In this document: one piece after another, positions 32,834 through 46,900 of the stretch
How the letters are laid out: every line of letters begins with the position of its first letter
Numbering within the stretch: the first letter of the stretch is position 1
Assembly: GCA_029204225.1 (NCBI GenBank)
Contig: CM055107.1
Location: 15,186,900-15,250,899, forward strand
Reading direction: 5' to 3'
From: Diphasiastrum complanatum
Lineage: Eukaryota > Streptophyta > Lycopodiopsida > Lycopodiales > Lycopodiaceae
Length of the DNA: 64,000 nucleotides
Notes under the pieces: generated by a model
What the model was told of the DNA's origin: nothing
Seen by the model: the letters and a program-made list of their open reading frames with translations, nothing else
Databases searched by the model: none
Made by a program: the position numbers and the translations under genes

Positions 32834-35300
32834 TTACTTGCATGCTAAAACTACAAAATCAAGAAACAAGAAAATCAATCCACATCTACATTTCACATTG
32901 CAAGAAAGTGAGCAAGAAATCTTAATGGAAGGCTTAATCGGTTGTTTAAGCTTCTCACGCATTTGTTTTTGACGCTCGTTTAATTTTGTATCAATAATTT
33001 TAGTTTTTTGTAACCAAGGTTTTGGAGGTTTTTGAGTGGGCGGTGTTGTTGCCTCACTTATCATGTCATCATCGATTGTATCCCAGACTTCATCTGGATA
33101 AAGAGCCAACGACCCTGGTGACTTGATATCTTGAGAAATTGATTTTGACAGATAAGGTTGGGCATCTAGATAAAGGAGTACATGTCATCCATCATTTCAG
33201 CATCATCCATGAAAATAATACCTTCTTCCGAAACATGGGCGGTAGAGACGCTAGGTCCTCCTGGGCACCAAGCTATAGGAATAGGGTCAATCATCATAAG
33301 TGGGATGATGGGTGTATCAATGTCTGTAGAATATCCACATCCTTTGCAGCGGTTTCAATACGACATCAATTAGAATCAGCATAGTCCACAATGACTAGAG
33401 CTTGACCCCAATTTATTATGTCCGTGGATTTCGTATAGTGGCCTTTTGGTTGGATCGGGACACTATCTGATTCGTCATAAGTTGTTGATGACCAATCATC
33501 ATAAACTTTAGCGGGCTTGACATGGCCAGTTGAGTCAACAGTGACTCATTTGTCATGATTGCCAAAGGTGATTTTGCTATGCTTCCAATCTTGGACAACA
33601 CCTGCCATCTGGAGCCAGGGTGTACCAAGAAAGAGTTTATAAGTATTTGCATCTTCTGGTAAGTCTAAGATGACACAATCAATTACAAATTTGACACCTG
33701 CAATGCGAAAGGTCTGTAACTCGTTGATCAGCCATGCGAAGTTTGTAGCGTGGTTGATCGAGGGTATTGACTTTGCCAATGACAAAGCCATTATATTTAA
33801 GACGGATCCGTTATCAAGGATAGCGGATATTGCGGATAGTCTTTAAAGGACAGAGGCAATGTGATGCTAGTCCCCTTGGCAACACCTATATTTAACAGAT
33901 TCATAGGAATCTGAGGAATCTCTTCTGTTTTTCCACTGGTTGTCAGGAATAGTAGGCAGCTAAAAACTACGATGGATATAGCATTGAAGTCTCGTGAAAG
34001 ATTTTATCGAGCTATGAAATGGCATGGTGAGTTGAGCTTGCAGGAGGTCGGAAAATACTTCAAGTCCCTCTAGGGATTGCTCTGTTTCGAGGATTTGAAC
34101 GGATAACAGACTTTCCGTATGTTCTTCCTCTCGCAAAAACTCATTCCTAAATTCATCGTACTGCCTTTGTTCCTTTTTTGGGTCTGGGTAGTCTTTGGGT
34201 AATGTCGAAGCTGTGAGGTGGCTTCCGTGAAAGTCAGCTGATTTGGCAATGTTTTGCTGTTGTTCTTGGTGTTTGCGTTGTGCTCTAGTGAGAACTCTAA
34301 CAGGTTCGGATGATATATGACGTGCTGGAAGGATCCCGTTAGATTGTTCAGGACAGTCTTTGAAACTGTGTTTGCGAATACAGTCTGACACTCCGCATGG
34401 TATTGGTTCTTAAATTTACAATGAACCATGAAGTGGCCAGTTTCACCACAAATAAAACAGCGGTTGCTCATTGGTCCTATGGCAATAGCATAATCATCTT
34501 GGATGGCTAGCTGTGTTGGATTTTCTGGTGGTGTGGAGTACTCATCCCGTTTGCACGAGCATGAGTTGTCGGTGTGATATGGTTGAGAACTAGTAGATGG
34601 GAGTGTTGTATCATGATTATATGAGTGATCGTAGGAGTTATCTACAAGATGTGTTTGTGCAGATTCCCGAGGGTGTCTATGTTTTTGTGCTCCTAGATCA
34701 GGTTGTCCTCTTGGAGGTGGTCCTAAGAGTGCCAACTGTTGTTGAGGTTCATGTCTAGACTGTCTGGCCAACTCTTGTATATGAACTTAGGTTGTTTCGT
34801 GGTGGGTAGTGCTGGTATTGGTTTTGTGAAACAAACTGTTGTCGAGGAGGTTGATAATGTCCCCCTGACTGGTTGTGAGACAGGTTCCTCGGGTTATAAT
34901 AGCAATAGAGTGAAGTATGTCCCATAAAGTCGTAGATGTCGCATTTGATCAATGAAGTATCTGGGACCGGTTGGTATTATGGGCACTCATTGCTAGTGTG
35001 TGCACCTCAACAGTGAGGGCACCATGTATTCTCTCGTCTATGGTGGATTTGGCCAGTGGGTAACTGACCCAACATCGAACTCTGGATAGACTTAAGAGTG
35101 TTTTGAAACTCTTTCGTGAGTTTTTCCATTTGTTGCTGGTTAAGCAACTTCATTTGTGTTTTCCATAACTGTTCTCATGTTTTCTCATTTGGTTGAGCTT
35201 CTTGGACAGCGCGATGTGCTCTCCGTTCACGTGGCTCATCGACATCTGAGCCCTCGTCCTCTTCCCGAATGGCATCAGACATGGCTTGTTTCAATGATGT
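32834..35300 (-). pseudogene. Ty3/gypsy gag-protease-linker remnant, copy B
   Basis: On the minus strand the order is a Gag C-terminal region (IREEDEGSDVDEPRERRAHR near 35285), three zinc knuckles (35021-34983 CPHC.GAHTSNEC with a stop; one near 34945 with the second Cys changed to Tyr; 34459-34418 CFICGETGHFMVHC, intact), a charged region, the retropepsin site with DNGS instead of DGGS (about 33810), LGTPWLQ (about 33610), and the linker to RT ending near 32840. Several stops and shifts are present. It shares architecture with copies A and C but has an extra knuckle. Confidence 0.8.
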
Positions 35301-37960
35301 GTATTCATCACTCAAGAAGATAGCCATGAACAAGGAGCTTCTCAATTGCCAAGAACTCGTGGAGGATCTTCTTTATTCAATCAAGAGAGATGACAATACA
35401 ATAAAAGCTCCCTCACAAGAGAGGGGGACCCTTAAATAAGTAAGAGAGCTGCCCATGTGAAGCCCAAGTGGCAATTCCATCAATTTACAAATTACATGTG
35501 GAAATAGCCCTTCCACTAGAGGTCACCATCAAAGGTAACTCACTCTGAATTATATAAGGGGGTCTATACTTATTTACATTGCCCAAATAGAAATCAAATT
35601 CATTTAAGCTAGGGAAGGAGACAATTATTACGAATTTCATAAACAACTTTTGAAAACTTTAAAATGCATAAAATAATGTCGTGTAGTTGTAAGCAAAAAT
35701 GGGATCAACATGCTTTTTATATATGCAAACTTACAATGGGACAACAATATATCATATTGTAGGCATAGGTGAATTGGAGCAACTATATTTTAAAAAAAAA
35801 TGATTGCCAACATTTGACAAATGTAAATCTTTGAATTTGTGTGGTTTTTGTTCTAGGTTGCACTTAGTAAGTTGATTGCAAAGTTCAAGTTGAGAGCAAA
35901 ATCTTTCAAAATGTGTATTGTTTTTGTTATAGAAAAATTGTACTTGAGGCTAATTGTAAGGTTCAAGTCGAGTTTTCCTTTGGCTTGTAGTGTTGCCTAC
36001 AAACACCTCTTCAAAAGCATTATATGTTTTTCCCCTAAAAAATAGTCTTCAGTGTCATTTTCCACCCCATCCATAAAAAACCAATAAGGTCTCTATGTTC
36101 AACCCTACTAATTCAATGAAAATCCTATTTCATATTTGAAATAATGCACAACAAGATGTTTCTAATGATAAGCTTAAACTTAAAGTTCCTATCACTTAAT
36201 TTTATTTTCTTGTGCGTGTGCGTGTGCGTGTCTGATGAATAGAATTAAAGCTGGCCATCATAACTCTCTTAATGAATAAAAACCAATCCTTTCGAATTCC
36301 TTGCCAAACCCAAACATAGGTAATAATATTAGCATCAATGAGTAAAATAGAATGAAAAATCATAATAAACAAATAAGTTCCAAGAATCTAGCTTATATCT
36401 ATTAGGTAGTACAATGAGGAAGATGTAGTCCAGGACTGACTGGCTTCTATATATATATTTTTTGCCCAACTCATAAACTTTAAAAGTAGAGCTAGTTATT
36501 CAAACAAAAGATCGTAACTTAGGATTTAAGCCTAAGTATCAATATTTTCTCAACACAGCGTAGCTTAAGATTTATGAGAACCAATAAGGAGGTGACATCT
36601 CAAATATTGGGTGGTGTCCTACATTTAAAGATTGGCATTTTTGAAGCTTCCCTTCCTTTCTCTTATATTCCTTTCATGCATTCAGCTTTCGTGTGAATGA
36701 TGATCATGGCAGTGTAATGTCGAGCATGCTCCACTTTCTTCCATCATAATGTGTGAGTTATTGGCTTGGAATGAGGAAGAGTGCTTGACCTGAACCCTCT
36801 TATGAATCAAGAGAGTTATGCTAAGGAATCTTGTAGATGTTTAAATAAAGGAAATATGTTTCTTGAATTGTGAAAGTAATGTTAACATAATCAAGAGTAT
36901 TAGATTGGTAGAAGATGAGAATAGAAATGTTAGCAGATTCCAGAGAATTCCCAGATGCCGAGCCAAGCTGAAGACACAGAGTATCTCTCACCCATGACCG
37001 AGGAGGTCTCAGAAGGAGGAGAGCAGACGAAGCTGAGAGCCGAGCATGAGAGCCGAGGATTACTAGCCAGGTTGTACAAATGTTGTATATAGCAACCACT
37101 AGTTGTTGAATATAATGTTCAAAAAAAAAAATGGCTACCAGAATTTATAGCTAGGGCCTGATAATGATAGGGTAATCTGTACTGGCTTCGGCAATATAAA
37201 ATGATATATAGCATATGTTAACAGCCACTAAGGCTCGGTTAATAATGGAGGGTAGCAATTCTGCTATAGTTGAAGTCAGGAACAAGGAAGCGAGCTTTAA
37301 TTGAATAATCAAGCGAACAAGTTATTTAAATGTTAGTGCTTGAACGAGCTACTTACCATAGGTGACTCTTCCTTGAGCTTGAATGCAAACAATGATTCTT
37401 TCTGTATATCTTTCACATCTCCAAAAATATACAAACATGTGTGGCACTAAAGAATGAAACAAACCATGCTAAACTAGGATAATTCTTATCACATACACTT
37501 AGATATTACCATGTACAGGGATTATGGAGTGGGATTGCTAGAGAAGCCACTCCGTCAAAACTTGGTTCCATATCCAACAGTTTCTATTACCCCAGAAACA
37601 GCTCTATATATTTAGAAGGTTACTTTCATAAGAATCGTAACAGACATATGCAAGTAGAACCTTGCCATCTTGATCATTTTGAAAGTTTGTGTATCCTTAC
37701 AATGTATCTTGCGATTTTAGGATGTCCATCTGTCAACTGGAGTATCTCAAAAGTGATTTGCAGCAAAATGGTTCTGTTGCATTAAAACCATGAGGGAACC
37801 ATAATTTGCATCATTTTGGGCACTGACTTTGTCAAAATCAAAGCAGTATCTTGGAGGATTTTATCAAGAGTACTGTTGGCAGCTGGTATACATTGACATA
37901 TTCTAAGCAAGACTGCAGTTCAAGAGCTGATGGATCTTGAAGATCTCAACCCATATCCTG
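35301..37960. other. Intergenic DNA between gypsy copy B and SYT; SYT 3' flank
   Basis: No supported gene. Near 35400-35450 a GA/CT-rich segment with CTTAAATAAGTAAGAGAG resembles an LTR fragment. A (TGCG)n-like run lies near 36211-36232. A stretch around 36925-37120 containing TTGTATATAGCAACCACTAG and an A-run also looks LTR-like. The last few hundred bases are probably SYT 3' UTR. Confidence 0.35.
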
Positions 37961-40900
37961 TCAACTTGGTCTCCACACAAGCTCTACCAAAACTCTCCCG
38001 TTCTTTGAATCAATTAGCTGGTATTTTTCGTTGATTCTCTTATTATTGACTACATCCCCCAAACCAATCTCAACATGGCCCAGTGACTCCTGCAAATAGC
38101 AGAATTTATCATCAGTTCTACTGTAAGAAGCTAACTTATGACCATGACAGCAAAAGAACTGCAATATAACTGTGTTGCAAATACATTGAAGGGAAATGCA
38201 GTTGGCCTAATCAAATGAACACTGGAATGAGAAGCGGCTACAGGAACTGCTGATACAAAAGTCGAAACTGGATTGAAAGCTAATTCGCATCTCTAATCAT
38301 TAAGGCCTCTTTTGAGGGCCCTGTGATCCATCTCCAGAAATCCGATAATGGTCAAAAAATCAAGTCAAAACCGAATACTATATTACTGGAATTTTTATCT
38401 AAAAGTATCTAGAATATGCTAGACAAATTGAGAAACATACATAGATCTAGAGAAGAGATCCCAGAGATAGCATAATGTAAAAATGGTAGAATCACACATA
38501 GACAACCACATAGCATGCCTTGAGATAGCCACACATCTCCATCATTCACCCACCAAAACCTTTCTGGGAGCTCATTCACACATAGTGCTACTTAGTCAAT
38601 GAGCTACTAGCTAATACACGTGACAGCACATATTGCTTTTGTTGGGCGTTATGCTCGGCCTTGGCTCTAGAGACTTGTTGGGGCATGAGTCAGCAAAGAT
38701 TCTCAATCTGGTCTTACAGGTGGGGAGTTTTGAGGGGCACTGTAGTTTTTTTCTGATTGTTTAGTTTGATGCACGCCTGTTTGCTCATCAATCACCCAAC
38801 TAATTGTTTCAAGCGAACTGAACTAAGTGGATTAGCTAGGGAACATTGTCCGTCCACAGAACAAGGGAGCATTGTATGTTATATGTAACGAGTGCCATAT
38901 CAACCGTACTTACACCAGTTTGTAATGCAAGAGATGACGAGAAAATGCGAGAGAGAGACTCTAGCAAACACTAAGTGGTGACTATATGGACTTGGTAAGG
39001 GAGGGTTGAGAAGGCATGGCGCATCTAAAGACCACATTTGCTCCCTTGAAGGAAACTAAAGGAAATCGGGCCCGACAACCACATAGAATGCATGAGTATC
39101 CCCTGAGAACATAGAAGGGGCACAAAAGGCCAATACTCGCCATCTCACAAGCTTCGAGTGCAAAACGGATGTGCATGTGCTTAAAGATTGGTTCTTTCAA
39201 ATGGACATTATTTTCACCTCATGCGCACTCCCTAAGAAGAAAGGGTGGATGCAGTTTTTACATACTTCGAAGGTAGTCCACAAACTAATGCAGATTTTCT
39301 ACTACAAAATGTCATAATTGGGAAGACTTAAAACATGCACCTCAAGAGATATTTGTGAGATGTGAATCCAAAATGAGACTGAAAGTTGAATTGTCTTAAC
39401 ATAAAGAAAAGGATTAACTACAACTACATTCAGACAAGTCTAGGAAAATGATCTAGATTGTCTCAAAAATGTTTAAGGCTCACAAAACACACTACCTACT
39501 GTAGGGTGGTTTGTTGCCATGCACTAGATAGGGCAATAGATAGTTATATGCACAGTGACTTCAAAATGACAATTTAGAGTGCAAGAATGGTTTATAATCA
39601 TGAGTAGTTGGCTCAGGGCTGCTTCAAGTCCACAGAAGTGGAGCATCGTAAGCTTAAGTAGGGCAGGGATAACCAACTTAGCGTCCTATGTCAACCAACC
39701 AAGCCATCCGACTAGCTCCTAGAGATGGGCATCCCAAGAGACTAACAGTCACTAACCTAACTTAGACATCCAACACCATGTATGTTCAATTGTATAAGAT
39801 TTTGCTCGCAACTCAATGCTACCCAACTACCAGTCTCAATTCTCAAATTTTCATGCACAAACATGTAGACAAATACACGTGCCACGGAAATAATAGTTAC
39901 TAGTAGCAGTAGTAATCTCTAAAGAACTATAGATAGTAGTTTAGAGCTTTCTTGTGTAAGAACAGAAGGCCTAGCACCAAAAATACCAGCCAGGATCGAT
40001 ATAAATTGGTTTGCACCAGACCAATCGGCTAGGGACCATTGGTCAGTTCCACCTGACTGCTTAATGCTATTAAAAGGTTGCAAATTGGTCCTTCAACTTG
40101 GACCTAGTATCAAGATGTAACCAAGAATGCTTATCAGCCCCAAAGCATTTATTTATAATTGACTAAATGTGAAAGATACATTCACAAAGACAGTAATGGG
40201 AGGAGAGTGATAAGCAAATTTATGTAAGGTAACTACAAACTATCAAGGGAAAAAAGCTCATCCATAGAGTCATTGCAAACTCATTTCTGTGCACTAGGGC
40301 TATTAGCACTAACATCATGCCTCATCAAGCCTCTGATGATAACCAATGTCACATACACCGACCAATGCTCTTAAGTCTGGCTAGGCTAGCTGGTAAACCA
40401 TGCGATAAATCTTTAGGAAGAACATCTTTATATTTAGACAATAAAGTTTCTAATTTACTTACTTTCTGCTGTAAAGAACTAGAAATAGAAACTTCTGGAA
40501 TAAACTAAAAGTCACATAAGAATACCTGATGGTCGTTATTAATTGACAAAGCTCTGAACTGCAGACCATAGGGTTGTTGGGGACATCATGCTCCCCATGC
40601 AACTGGATTTCTCGGCCTTTATACTAAAAGCTGAGGGTGTTCTCCTGATAATTTCTGTGGAGGCAAGGTCCAAAGTTGTAGAGCCATTCTCTCCCGAGAA
40701 CAATGTCTATGCGATCCAGATGCATTATCTGAAAGTTTATTTCATCTTGATACCCCTGAATACCAAGATTTAAATTACTTAACATAGTTTCCCAAATTTT
40801 CTTGTCTTCACCCTTAGCTAAAGAAACTATGTACCTATGTTGACTAGGTACTTCTGGAAGTCTGAGTTTTTTAACTAGGGTGTAGTTGATGAAATTATGG

Positions 40901-43900
40901 GTTGCCCCATCATCAACCATGACTCTGACTGATTGGTTGCCAACTTTCCCATGCATACGTACTAGGTCATGTGGCCCAAAGCTGAAGGGTCTCGCTAGCA
41001 TTGCAGAAGCTAGTTGGCAACAGTGTTCATGGTCTTCATGAAACACTTTTATCTCGGAAGTTGCCGAGTCACTTGGGAAACCTACTGTCTGAACAAGATG
41101 AACTTGTTTTTTATCTTTCTTGTCCTTTTAGTGAATGGCCCCTTGGGACACTGTCTGACTGTGTGTCCCTTGCCCATGCACACAAAGCACAAACGTTCTT
41201 GTTTGGCTTTCTGAAAATCTTCTGGTTTTAAGGGCTGTATGAGCGATGGGCGTTTCTGAGGAGCTTCACTCTTAACTTTATCTTCTTTTTTCCTTTTCAA
41301 AAATTTCTTTTTAATTTGAAAGTCTTTTTGAGGAGACTGCTCAAAAAGAGGCTTTTGTCTCGCCTTCTTCCTACCCACTGAATCATCATAGATTTGAGCA
41401 TATCTGAGAGCTTGTTCTAGGGTAGTAGGCGAGCTTCTCTGAACCTCTACTTTATATTCGTCTTTAAGGCCACGGACGAATCCTCTGACTTTCTGATAGT
41501 CATCCATATTTTAATCTTCAAAGTTGCTTCTCGATACTGCGAGATATATTGTTAAGGATTTGTCGATTACTGTTTTTTCCCAAGCTTCCCAGGCTCTACC
41601 AAGTTCATTTTCTGGTAGAAACTCTCTTAGAAACGCTTCTTCAAAAGGCTTCCATAACCGGGGAGTTTGCCCAGTCTCCTGGAGATTTAAACACCACTCA
41701 TAGGCCATGGGTCCTAGGGAAAGACTGACCTCAATAGCTTGGTCAGCGGTCTGTTGAAGAGCATGTATGTTCTTCCATTTGCTAAGGAAGGTATGTACAA
41801 TATCTGCGTTTCTATCCTTCTCTTCCCCAATAAAGGTAGGAGGCTTTAAGTCTTTAAAGACACTGGGATGAGACCGAATAGGCTCACCCAAAACTGATGG
41901 AAGTGGAGAAGGGGATGGCTGAGAAGTGGATGGGAGGCTTTCTTTCGCGGAGTTCAAAATTAAACTTTTGAGCTCGGCGAACATGTCGTCCATATTGGAT
42001 TTGAAATTGGCGAAAGCCAATATCAATTCATCCACCTTTGTGAGATACTGCTCCCTGGTAACCAATTCGTCGAGTGTTCCTCCACTTCCATGGGTTCTTT
42101 CCCTTTACTAAAAGCCAAGGCTTCTGTTTCAAGTTCGTCGATGCCTCTCTCTGGGGGTTGATCAGGTCCCTGAGGAGTGGTCATTTTCGGAATCGAAAGA
42201 GATGTACCCTAACTTTTGTCTTAAAATAAGAAAAAAGATTGACTAAACTGGAAGAAACAAAAGCAGAATACTTAGCTCTTTCTTAGGACTGTACTTCCAA
42301 AGAGAAGCAAGAAACCCCCTCAATTCTAACACAGCTATCCAATCTGTCTTCTCAAACTGCATGCAATCAAGTGAAGGTAATCTGGAAAATTTTGTAGATG
42401 ATTCTTGGAAAACTCTCACTGATGGAGTTTGGATCTGCTGCCTCCAAAAATCAGGTTTGCAAGCTGAAAAAGTATAAGAAACTTCCGATTGGCTTGTCCT
42501 CCACCCTCGCTGTCAGGTTAGCAGACCTGTCCCTAAGATTTCTGAAAGCTCAAAAAATGCAAGGAAATTATGATTTTTCTTGCTCTGCTCCCTTGCTGTC
42601 TGATCAACGGCTCAGTTGGTGCAAAGAAACCAAATTTGAAGCCAAAACCCAAACCCAAATTCTGGATTTTTAGGGGCACCCTGCTCGCTGGTCTGGCTGA
42701 GGTTCTACTGCTCAGAAATTTCTGGATCCGCTCTGACCTGCAAAGATTTATCTAATTTTGCAGCACTGACAGCTGAATTTACAGCGCTGGAGTAGGAAAT
42801 CAATCCATATCCTAAATCCGCTCAGGATTCCAGAAATTTCACTTGCAAAACAGAGGTAGGTCACTGATTCTACAGCGATGAGTCTGTACAAAAATTCTAA
42901 CTCAGATTCCGCTCAAACAAGTGAGAATTTCTCTGAGACTTGCCCAATAGAAGGCTATCCCTACAGCGCTGGCTCTGCTCTACCAATTCCTGAAAGTTGG
43001 AAGATGTTCTATATACTCTGATAGATTTCTCTCTTGCTGAAACTAAACTCCCAAAAATTGAGATGGCTCTGATACCAGTGTTAGAGGTGTCAACACCACA
43101 GTAGGGCAAACACTCACTGATCCACCCAACCTTGCCTACTCCCTGACATGGGGCAAGCCCCTCCTAGCCCAGTGTGAGGCCTGGTAGCATGCATACTGCC
43201 AAGTGTCGGCCATGTGGCTCTGACGTGGCCGACTGCACGTTGGGACCCAACGTGGGGCTCTATCCTGCTGACAGGGTCCCTATGCTATGTTAGGCCGCCA
43301 TGGCTATGGACTGTGCCGGGGCACACTACTCACACTATCTTGCCCTGTTGGTCATATACGCTGAACACGACCCTGACTCTGGTATCTGACCTCCTGTGTT
43401 CTTTAGGGTTTGGCACTGGTTGCGTGCTCGTAATAGTACCTCCAATGAAACTAAGAAAGGACCAGCAAAAGAGAAAAAGGAAATCAACCAAATCTGCAAC
43501 GAGGATGGAAAAAATGCTGAAAAAGAAGAGGAAGTCGGGCGCCAGACAGCTACCAATCAGAGCTGCTAATTGGCTACAAAAATGCCTAGAAATGTGGTAA
43601 AGTAGGGCGTTGGACAGCCTCCAATCAGATGTGCAAATAGGCTGCAAAAAGGCCATGAAAGATGGCGAAGTAGGCCACTGGATACCCACAAATCAGATCT
43701 GCAATGGAGCTACAAAAATGCCCAAAAATGTGATGAAGTAAGGGGCTGACAGCCTTCAATCAAATCTGTAAATGGGCTACAAAATGCTGAGAGAGAGATG
43801 GTGAAGTCGGGTGCAGTAGGGCGCTGGAAAGCCCCAACAAAGTTGAAAAAATTGCTGCAAATGGGAACCTCCTAGAGCAAAGTGCTCTCAAAAATATGGC

Positions 43901-46900
43901 GATAGAGCCTCCTTATCAAAAATTAGCAAAGAAATGTTGATGAAAAAAGTGCCGAAACATTTTCCAAACAAGGCGCTAAAAAGTGCAATAGGTATCACTC
44001 AGAAAAATCTACCAAAACAGCTACCAAAAATGAAAGTGGCTGTTGGAAATAATTTGCTTAAAACATAATAATTAACAAGTCTAGAGGAAGTGCTTCGGCT
44101 AACTGTCTGCTAAAAATTTGCTAGATAAAAATGGAAATCCACCAAGTCTGTAGAAAACTAGCACTCCCACCAAGGAAAGTGCTCTAATACCAAGTTATGA
44201 ACTAAATCACAAATTTTGCATTAATGAAGCATAAAGATTAGATATGAGGCAGCAAGTCTAATCCCTACAAGAATAGCATAGATGCATCACAATGATCATG
44301 AACATGGCCCTACAAGCCACGAAAAACTAAAACCTAATTAGGACTAAGAAAGTAACCAATCATAAGCTACTTAATGAGCAAATGAAAGCCCTATATATAC
44401 TATCTAAAGGCCCTTGGTGAAACCTTCAAGAGATTAGGACAACTTACGGTACTTGGTCCATAAGGACATGCCCTTAATGGTAATGGCCTAGTACCTAAGG
44501 GTATACTGGTTAGGGGCTAGCCTTAGTATATAACTCCTAACTTTTCCTAAAAAACTATTGCACATAATGCAAAGGGCCAAATCGATGAAGCAACAAGTCT
44601 CATCAATATCTCACCCATTGTTGGTAGCTTTTTGCGCAGCTTCAATTGCCAAAAGCCAGGTTACTCCTGGCAGAAATACATACGACCTCTAATAAAGCAA
44701 GTTATAGTAGCTATCAAGGCCCTTCATGTTGCATAAAAGAATGCTTCACATCGAGTAGCAGAACATTATAAAGATAAGCAATACCAAGAAAATGACCTGA
44801 TTGAAGAGGATGTTGAAACAATTCAACAAATTGGACCCCTCATACTATATAAGCAAAATCGGATGGCTACAATAGTGAATGGGCCCAAGTTCCTCTATTT
44901 CCAAGAGACACTCTTACTAGGGGCATCACACAATTACGCAATGTAACACACAACTACGCAATGTATATACCAGCAATGTTGGGAATTTGGAAATTCCACA
45001 TAACTTTCTGCGTGCTGCCAATCACAACATTTCACACGATCTTAGGCTTAAGCTGGTACAACAAGCATGTAGTTGATTTCCTCACCAAGGGGTTCAACTT
45101 GGTATTTGTCGGAAACCCTATGTGGGTGAGAACAGTTCTAGGTGATAGATTGGAACAAGTAGTAGACTGAAACCTTGAGCATGCAATCCTTTGTACAGCA
45201 GACCACTTACAATTATAATCACTGCTATCAACGTTGAGCTTGAAAGACAGCCAAAGGTTAACCACTCTCTAGGACAAAATTCAGTTTCATATTGAACATA
45301 TCTCTCAATGGACTCAATGAACATGATCTTGTTAGGGCCGATAACCATTTTGGATTCGCCTCTGCAACAGGGTCGAAGTTGAAAGACCAATAATAAATCA
45401 TTGAGTATCTGCTAAGGCGCTATGTCTTCTGGTTAAATGGGCTCCCACTTTGCCTGTGGATTTCATGAAATGACTTTTCTTTGTCATTGGTTACCTTCCG
45501 GATGGATGCTTGGTTGGCTTATGGATGATGAGCTGGTTTTCCGTCATGATGTGATGGATGGTGAGGCTGGTTAATCTTTCCAAGTTCGCATTTAGACAAG
45601 CTTGTGTTGATTGGAATGAGTAGGCTTATGTGATAAGTGTGGAAATCAACTCTCAGTTCGGCTCCCTGCAGGTGCCAACACAACAACAAACTAATGGAAT
45701 GACAAGCTACTTCAGTAACTTTTATGAAAAGGGAACTTACCTAAAAATCAAAGATCACTCTAGTCTCCAAAAAATAATGAAGCCTATGGCCAATTTTCGG
45801 TCTGCTCTAGCCCACACTAGGGTTAATTATCAGCCTACCTTTATAGGCCCAATAAACAAAATGTCAATTACAAATGAAAGTTAGTAAATTACCGGTAGGT
45901 CTAAGTAGCCAAATTATATCGTCCTAATGTCAAACAATAGCCTGGTGCCCAAGGAGCTCTCCAAAATATTCCTTGTAGATAGATATAGGTAAATAGCTAT
46001 GTAACACAATATTTTTTGTCACTTTTATGCAATCAAGGTTCGCAATCAAGGTGCATCCAGTTTAGACATATCAGCAGCTTAGAATTGCCAAATATTAAAG
46101 AATGGTATAACAGCTAAGCAGCAACTCAACGGCATGCTAAACAATGAAAAGGACATCCATTAGGTACTAATACGACAGCAAACATAAATTAACATTTTGA
46201 ACAGGATAACTAGTAGCTGAAACAAGAGTGACCTGTTCAAAGACACAATGGGCGCAGTCATACAAAGATACAGTGAAGATTATTATATCAGACTCTAATG
46301 AAATAGATCATAGTAAATTTCACAGTGTGAGGCTTCTATGTAGGAACTAATCTGACTTTTTGTTTTCATTGAGGGAAAAGCTTTGGGGATATCAACTACA
46401 AATATATAAACCTAAGGAAGCGGACCCTGGACGCGGATGCGCGTCCGGACGCGGACGTGCCAGGTCCGCGTCCACCCCGGACGTGTCCGGGGTGGATGCA
46501 CTTTGAAACAAAATAATAATAATAATTTTATTTTTTCAGTGTTAAAAAAAAGTAACTTTATTTTCAAAGTGCATCCACCCCCGGACGCAGACGCGGACGC
46601 ACTTTAAAAAAAAAATGAAAGGGGGACGCGTCTGGGTCCAGACGCCGGACGCCAGACGCAGACGCAAAAAGGGCGGGCCCACTTTATAAACTAAAAGTTG
46701 CAGTTAAGTGTATAGGCTCTAATTAGTACACAAGCGTCTATGAAGAATAACATTCCTTACAAACCTCAAAAACATAGAAAATAAATCCAGTGTGAACACC
46801 TAAAAAGGTCTTGCAGGGTCAGAACGGTTATGTCATCAAGTTATCCTTCTGATGCTCAGTGCAAGAGTTCTCATATCGAAAACAGCAATCAAGCACATGT

